From positions 1 to 64,000 of the forward strand of contig NZ_BMSE01000024.1 of the NCBI RefSeq assembly GCF_014648995.1: a stretch of 64,000 nucleotides of DNA, written 5' to 3'. Below the pieces are notes generated by a model. That model did no database searches and had not been told where the DNA came from. It worked only from the letters and a program-made list of their open reading frames with translations. The translations under genes and the position numbers were made by a program. Shown piece by piece: positions 60,800 to 64,000 of this stretch; the first letter of the stretch is position 1, and each line of letters opens with the position of its first letter. Source of the DNA: Streptomyces massasporeus (GTDB taxonomy: Bacteria; Actinomycetota; Actinomycetes; Streptomycetales; Streptomycetaceae).

Positions 60800-61870
60800 A
60801 TGGACGCGACCCCCGCCGTCCGGCTCGACGGCGTTTCCAAGCAGTACGGCGACTCCTACGCCGTCCACCGTCTCGACCTCGACATCGAGGCCGGCCACTT
60901 CTTCTCCCTGCTGGGCCCGTCCGGGTGCGGCAAGACCACCACGCTCCGCATGATCGGCGGGTTCAGCGACCCCACCGACGGGTCGGTGCTGCTCGGCGGC
61001 GACGACGTGACCGCGCTGCCGCCGAACAAGCGCAACGTCAACACCGTCTTCCAGAGCTACGCGCTCTTCGACCATCTGAGCATCGCCGACAACGTGGGCT
61101 TCGGCCTCAAGCGGAAGGGCGTCGCCAAGGCCGAGATCCGGCAGCGGGTCGGCGAGATGCTGGACCTGATCCAGCTGGCCGGGCTCGCCGGCCGCAAGCC
61201 GGCCACGCTCTCCGGCGGTCAGCGTCAGCGCGTCGCCCTCGCCCGCGCGCTGGTCAACCGTCCGGCCGTCCTGCTGCTCGACGAACCGCTGGCCGCGCTC
61301 GACCTGAAACTGCGCCGGCAGATGCAGGTGGAGCTGAAGCAGATCCAGCGCGAGGTCGGCATCACCTTCGTCTTCGTCACCCACGACCAGGACGAGGCAC
61401 TGACCATGTCGGACCGGATCGCCGTGATGAACGAGGGCCGCATCGAGCAGTGCGGCACACCGGAGGACATCTACGAGCACCCCGCGAGCCGCTTCGTGGC
61501 GTCCTTCATGGGGACGTCCAACCTGATGACCGGCACCTACCGGGCAGGTGCGGTCGCCCTGGAAAAGGGGCCCGCCCTGCCCGTCGGCCCCCGGTCCGAG
61601 ATCGCCGACGGGACGGCCGTCAGCGTGTCCGTGCGCCCCGAGAAGATCTGGCTGTCGGACTTCGAACCAGGCATGCAGATGATGAGCGGCGTGATCCGCG
61701 AGACCGTCTACAGCGGCCCGATCACGACCTATCTGATCGACCTCGCCCCGGGCGTCACCCTCTCCGTGCTGGAGCAGAACACGGCCCGGGCCCGCATGGA
61801 GGACCGCTGGTCCGGCGGCGAGACGGTGGAGTTCGGGTGGCGGCCGGAGCACTGCCTGGTCCTGGCCTGA
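60800..61870 (+). CDS. ABC transporter ATP-binding protein, PotA-like
   Basis: 356 residues. Walker A GPSGCGKTT (39-47), signature LSGGQRQRVALARAL, Walker B LLLDEPLAALD and the switch THDQDEA. The last 110 residues are a TOBE-type regulatory domain (VRPEKIWLSD). Energises the polyamine-type importer. Confidence 0.92.
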   Translation: MDATPAVRLDGVSKQYGDSYAVHRLDLDIEAGHFFSLLGPSGCGKTTTLRMIGGFSDPTDGSVLLGGDDVTALPPNKRNVNTVFQSYALFDHLSIADNVGFGLKRKGVAKAEIRQRVGEMLDLIQLAGLAGRKPATLSGGQRQRVALARALVNRPAVLLLDEPLAALDLKLRRQMQVELKQIQREVGITFVFVTHDQDEALTMSDRIAVMNEGRIEQCGTPEDIYEHPASRFVASFMGTSNLMTGTYRAGAVALEKGPALPVGPRSEIADGTAVSVSVRPEKIWLSDFEPGMQMMSGVIRETVYSGPITTYLIDLAPGVTLSVLEQNTARARMEDRWSGGETVEFGWRPEHCLVLA

Positions 61871-61902
61871 GAACCCCTCCCCGCACGACGAAAGCGAAGC
61901 TG

Positions 61903-63222
61903 ATGCATCACGACGTGATCGTGCTCGGCGCCGGTCTCGCCGGGCTCTGTGCCGCCCGCGACCTGGCCGCCGCCGGCACCGACGTACTGGTCCTGGAGGC
62001 CCGGGACCGTGTCGGCGGCCGGGTCGAGCAGACCCGCACCCCCGACGGCCGCACCGTACAACTCGGCGGCGAAGTCGTCGGCCACGGGCATACCGCCTAC
62101 CTTCGACTCGCCGAGGAACTGGGCCTGGAGCTGGTTCCCAGCTACGTGGCCGAACCCGGCCGCATGACGCGGGCCACCCCGGAGGGCCGCTCGGCCGGTG
62201 AACCGCCGCACTGGTTCGGGCCCGGTGACGCGGCCCTGCACGAACGGCTCGGCGCGCAGTACACGGCTCTGGCCGCCACGGTCGACCCGGACGACCCCTG
62301 GTCGCATCCCGACGCTGTCGCGCTGGACCGGTTGTCCGTGGGCGACTGGCTGCGTGCCCAGCAGGCGACGCCCGCCGTGGTGCGCCTCTGGGAGATCGGC
62401 CAACTCGCCCTGGCCGGCGGCTCCTACGAGCGGATCTCCCTGCTGTCCGCGCTCCGCAAGAGCGCGGCGGTCCCCGGCTCGGGGAGCGGCGACTACGACT
62501 ACGAGGACTGGGAGGGCTTGCGGCTGGCGGACGGCTCGGCGACGCTCGCCGAGGTCATGGGCCGGGAGCTGGGCCCGCGCGTCCGGCTCGGCTCCCCTGT
62601 CGCAGCGCTGGACATCCGGCCCGGCCGCTGCACCGTGCGCCTGGTCACCGGAGAGACCCTCACCGCGACGGCCGTGGTGAGCGCCCTGCCCGTGGGTCCG
62701 CTGCGGTCGGTCGCGGTCAGCGGTGTCAGCGAGGCCCGGCTCGCCTCCTTGCACCGCCAACGCCACGCGACGGCAGCGAAGTTCGCCGCCGTCTACGACC
62801 GTGCCTTCTGGCGGGAGGCCGACCTGAACGGCCTGTCCGAAGCCGAAGGGGTCCTGGGCAGCACCTGGCCGCAGAACGAGGGCGTCCTGTCCGCCCTGAT
62901 CCCGCCGGAGCGCTACGGCGTCCTGCTCGGCACCCCGCCCCCTCTGCGCACTCCCGAACTGCTCGCCGAGATGGCGGGCATGTTCGGCGACGAGGCCCTG
63001 CGGCCGAGTTCCTGCCATCTGCGGCTGTGGGGCACCGACCCGTGGACCCAGGGCTATGTCACCCAGTGGCCGCCCGGCGAGGTCATGGCGGTCGGCCCGC
63101 TGCACGGCACCCATGAACCGCCGTTCTACGTCTGCGGCTCCGACCAGTGGGTCGCCGGATACATGGAGGGCGCCGTCCGCACCGGCCGCGCCGCCGCCGA
63201 GGAGGCACTGCGCCGTGGCTGA
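61903..63222 (+). CDS. FAD-dependent amine oxidase (putrescine-oxidase-like)
   Basis: 439 residues from ATG 61903. FAD site VIVLGAGLAGLCAARDL with VLEARDRVGGRVEQ, and C-terminal GSDQWVAGYMEGAVRTGRAA. Flavin monoamine oxidase fold. With a polyamine-type importer before it and an aldehyde dehydrogenase after it, it probably oxidises the imported amine (for putrescine, to 4-aminobutyraldehyde). Substrate is inferred from context. The next gene begins 8 bases before its end. Confidence 0.85.
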   Translation: MHHDVIVLGAGLAGLCAARDLAAAGTDVLVLEARDRVGGRVEQTRTPDGRTVQLGGEVVGHGHTAYLRLAEELGLELVPSYVAEPGRMTRATPEGRSAGEPPHWFGPGDAALHERLGAQYTALAATVDPDDPWSHPDAVALDRLSVGDWLRAQQATPAVVRLWEIGQLALAGGSYERISLLSALRKSAAVPGSGSGDYDYEDWEGLRLADGSATLAEVMGRELGPRVRLGSPVAALDIRPGRCTVRLVTGETLTATAVVSALPVGPLRSVAVSGVSEARLASLHRQRHATAAKFAAVYDRAFWREADLNGLSEAEGVLGSTWPQNEGVLSALIPPERYGVLLGTPPPLRTPELLAEMAGMFGDEALRPSSCHLRLWGTDPWTQGYVTQWPPGEVMAVGPLHGTHEPPFYVCGSDQWVAGYMEGAVRTGRAAAEEALRRG

Positions 63223-64000
63223 CGACGACCGCCTCAACCATATCGACGGCAAGGACCTGCCGGCCGCCTCCGGCGCCACACTGCGGCTGGTCGACCCGGC
63301 GACGGGGCTCGCGCACGGCACGGCCCCGCTCTCCGGCCCCGAAGACGTGGACATGGCCTGCCTGGCCGCCGAAGAGGCCTTCTACGGCTGGTCGCTGACG
63401 ACCCCGGCCGAACGGCAGACCTCGCTGCTGCGCATCGCCGACGCGCTGGAGAAGGCGTCCGGCGCGGTCACGGCCGCCGAGGTGGCCGACACGGGCAAGC
63501 CACGCACCCTGTTCCTGGGGGACGAACTCCCGGCGATCGTGGACGTGTTGCGGTACTTCGCCGGGGCGGCCCGGAACCTGCCGGGTGCCGCCGCCGCCGA
63601 GTACACACCCGGACGCACCTCCGTCCTGCGGCGCGAACCGGTCGGCGTGTGCGCGCAGATCACCCCCTGGAACTACCCGCTGATGATGGCCGTGTGGAAG
63701 GTGGCGCCCGCGCTCGCCGCCGGCAACACGGTCGTCCTGAAGCCGTCCGACACCACGCCGTCGTCGGCCACGCTCCTGGCCCGGCTGGCCGCCGAGCACC
63801 TGCCGCCCGGCGTGCTGAACGTGGTGTGCGGCGACCGCGACACCGGGCGGTCCCTGGTCGCCCATCCGCAGGTCCGGCTGGTGGCCGTCACCGGCAGTGT
63901 CCGCGCGGGGCAGCAGATCGCCACCGCGGCGGCCGCCGACCTCAAGCGGCTGCACCTGGAACTCGGCGGCAACGCACCGGTGCTGATCCACGCGGACGCC
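63215..64000 (+). CDS. Aldehyde dehydrogenase (aminobutyraldehyde type), cut by window end
   Basis: The first 262 codons are present from GTG 63215; the rest lies beyond the window. N-terminal half of an NAD-dependent aldehyde dehydrogenase: ITPWNYPLMMAVWKVAPALA, VVLKPSDTTPSSAT, VAVTGSVRAGQQI and catalytic Glu in HLELGGNAP; the catalytic Cys is not reached. In this operon it would turn the amine-oxidase product (for example 4-aminobutyraldehyde) into GABA or a related acid. No stop codon within the window. Confidence 0.88.
   Translation, partial: MADDDRLNHIDGKDLPAASGATLRLVDPATGLAHGTAPLSGPEDVDMACLAAEEAFYGWSLTTPAERQTSLLRIADALEKASGAVTAAEVADTGKPRTLFLGDELPAIVDVLRYFAGAARNLPGAAAAEYTPGRTSVLRREPVGVCAQITPWNYPLMMAVWKVAPALAAGNTVVLKPSDTTPSSATLLARLAAEHLPPGVLNVVCGDRDTGRSLVAHPQVRLVAVTGSVRAGQQIATAAAADLKRLHLELGGNAPVLIHADA

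Noticed and set aside
1-64000. tRNA, rRNA or mobile elements
   Set aside because: No tRNA-like T-arm signature, rRNA sequence, transposase or terminal inverted repeats were recognised by eye. A covariance-model search was not possible here.

Overview
High-GC DNA with near-universal G/C at third codon positions, many ATGA/GTGA gene overlaps, GTG/TTG starts and very long antisense shadow frames: an actinomycete chromosome, most likely Streptomyces or a close relative. A single TTA codon in a real gene (in an ECF sigma factor), a group 1h-type uptake hydrogenase, a SpoIIE-type phosphatase, an ECF41 sigma factor and a PucR regulator all fit. No tRNA, rRNA, CRISPR array, insertion sequence or phage gene was seen.

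Region 0.2-7.5 kb is the least ordinary part. Six tightly coupled plus-strand genes encode an SPFH-like protein, a very hydrophilic disordered protein ending in GG-YRP, an E2-like protein with a HLYADGTICL active-site motif, a JAMM(JAB)-E1 fusion, a HerA-like ATPase and a one-pass membrane protein with an Ig/TIG-like domain. This looks like a bacterial ubiquitin-type conjugation/deconjugation cassette at the membrane, without a recognisable ubiquitin-fold modifier. A twice-frameshifted secreted-protein gene follows.

8.2-15.6 kb: minus-strand gabT / FAD-FeS dehydrogenase / gabD operon with a divergent PucR regulator (GABA to succinate). 15.7-18.0 kb: ECF sigma factor, one-pass membrane partner and acyltransferase-3 protein, all overlapping. 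18.0-23.7 kb: phenylacetate catabolism, with paaABCDE (minus) and paaI-paaK (plus) diverging around two PaaR-like operators. 23.7-28.8 kb: SpoIIE-type phosphatase, IclR and LacI regulators and a GH43 glycosidase.

29.0-43.8 kb: high-affinity [NiFe]-hydrogenase locus. Plus strand: hypX, maturation protease, hypB, hypF, hypC, hypD, hypE. Minus strand: conserved accessory protein, small and large subunits, NifU-like, DUF5947-like, two small proteins, hypA. The two arms converge on a perfect hairpin. HypX suggests that the active-site CO can be made from formyl-CoA during aerobic growth.

44.0-48.1 kb: a four-helix membrane protein, malic enzyme, and an ECF41 sigma factor facing an epimerase-like NAD(P)-binding gene that has a matching ECF41-type promoter. 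48.2-56.2 kb: a long minus-strand acyl-CoA operon (hypothetical protein, NuoF-like protein, ferredoxin, ADP-forming acyl-CoA synthetase, two acyl-CoA dehydrogenases, 3-hydroxyacyl-CoA dehydrogenase, TetR). It diverges from a Rieske oxygenase gene across a cluster of palindromes. 57.9-64.0 kb: a polyamine-type ABC transporter, an FAD amine oxidase and a truncated aldehyde dehydrogenase. This fits uptake and oxidation of a polyamine towards GABA, which the gab operon at 8-14 kb could finish.
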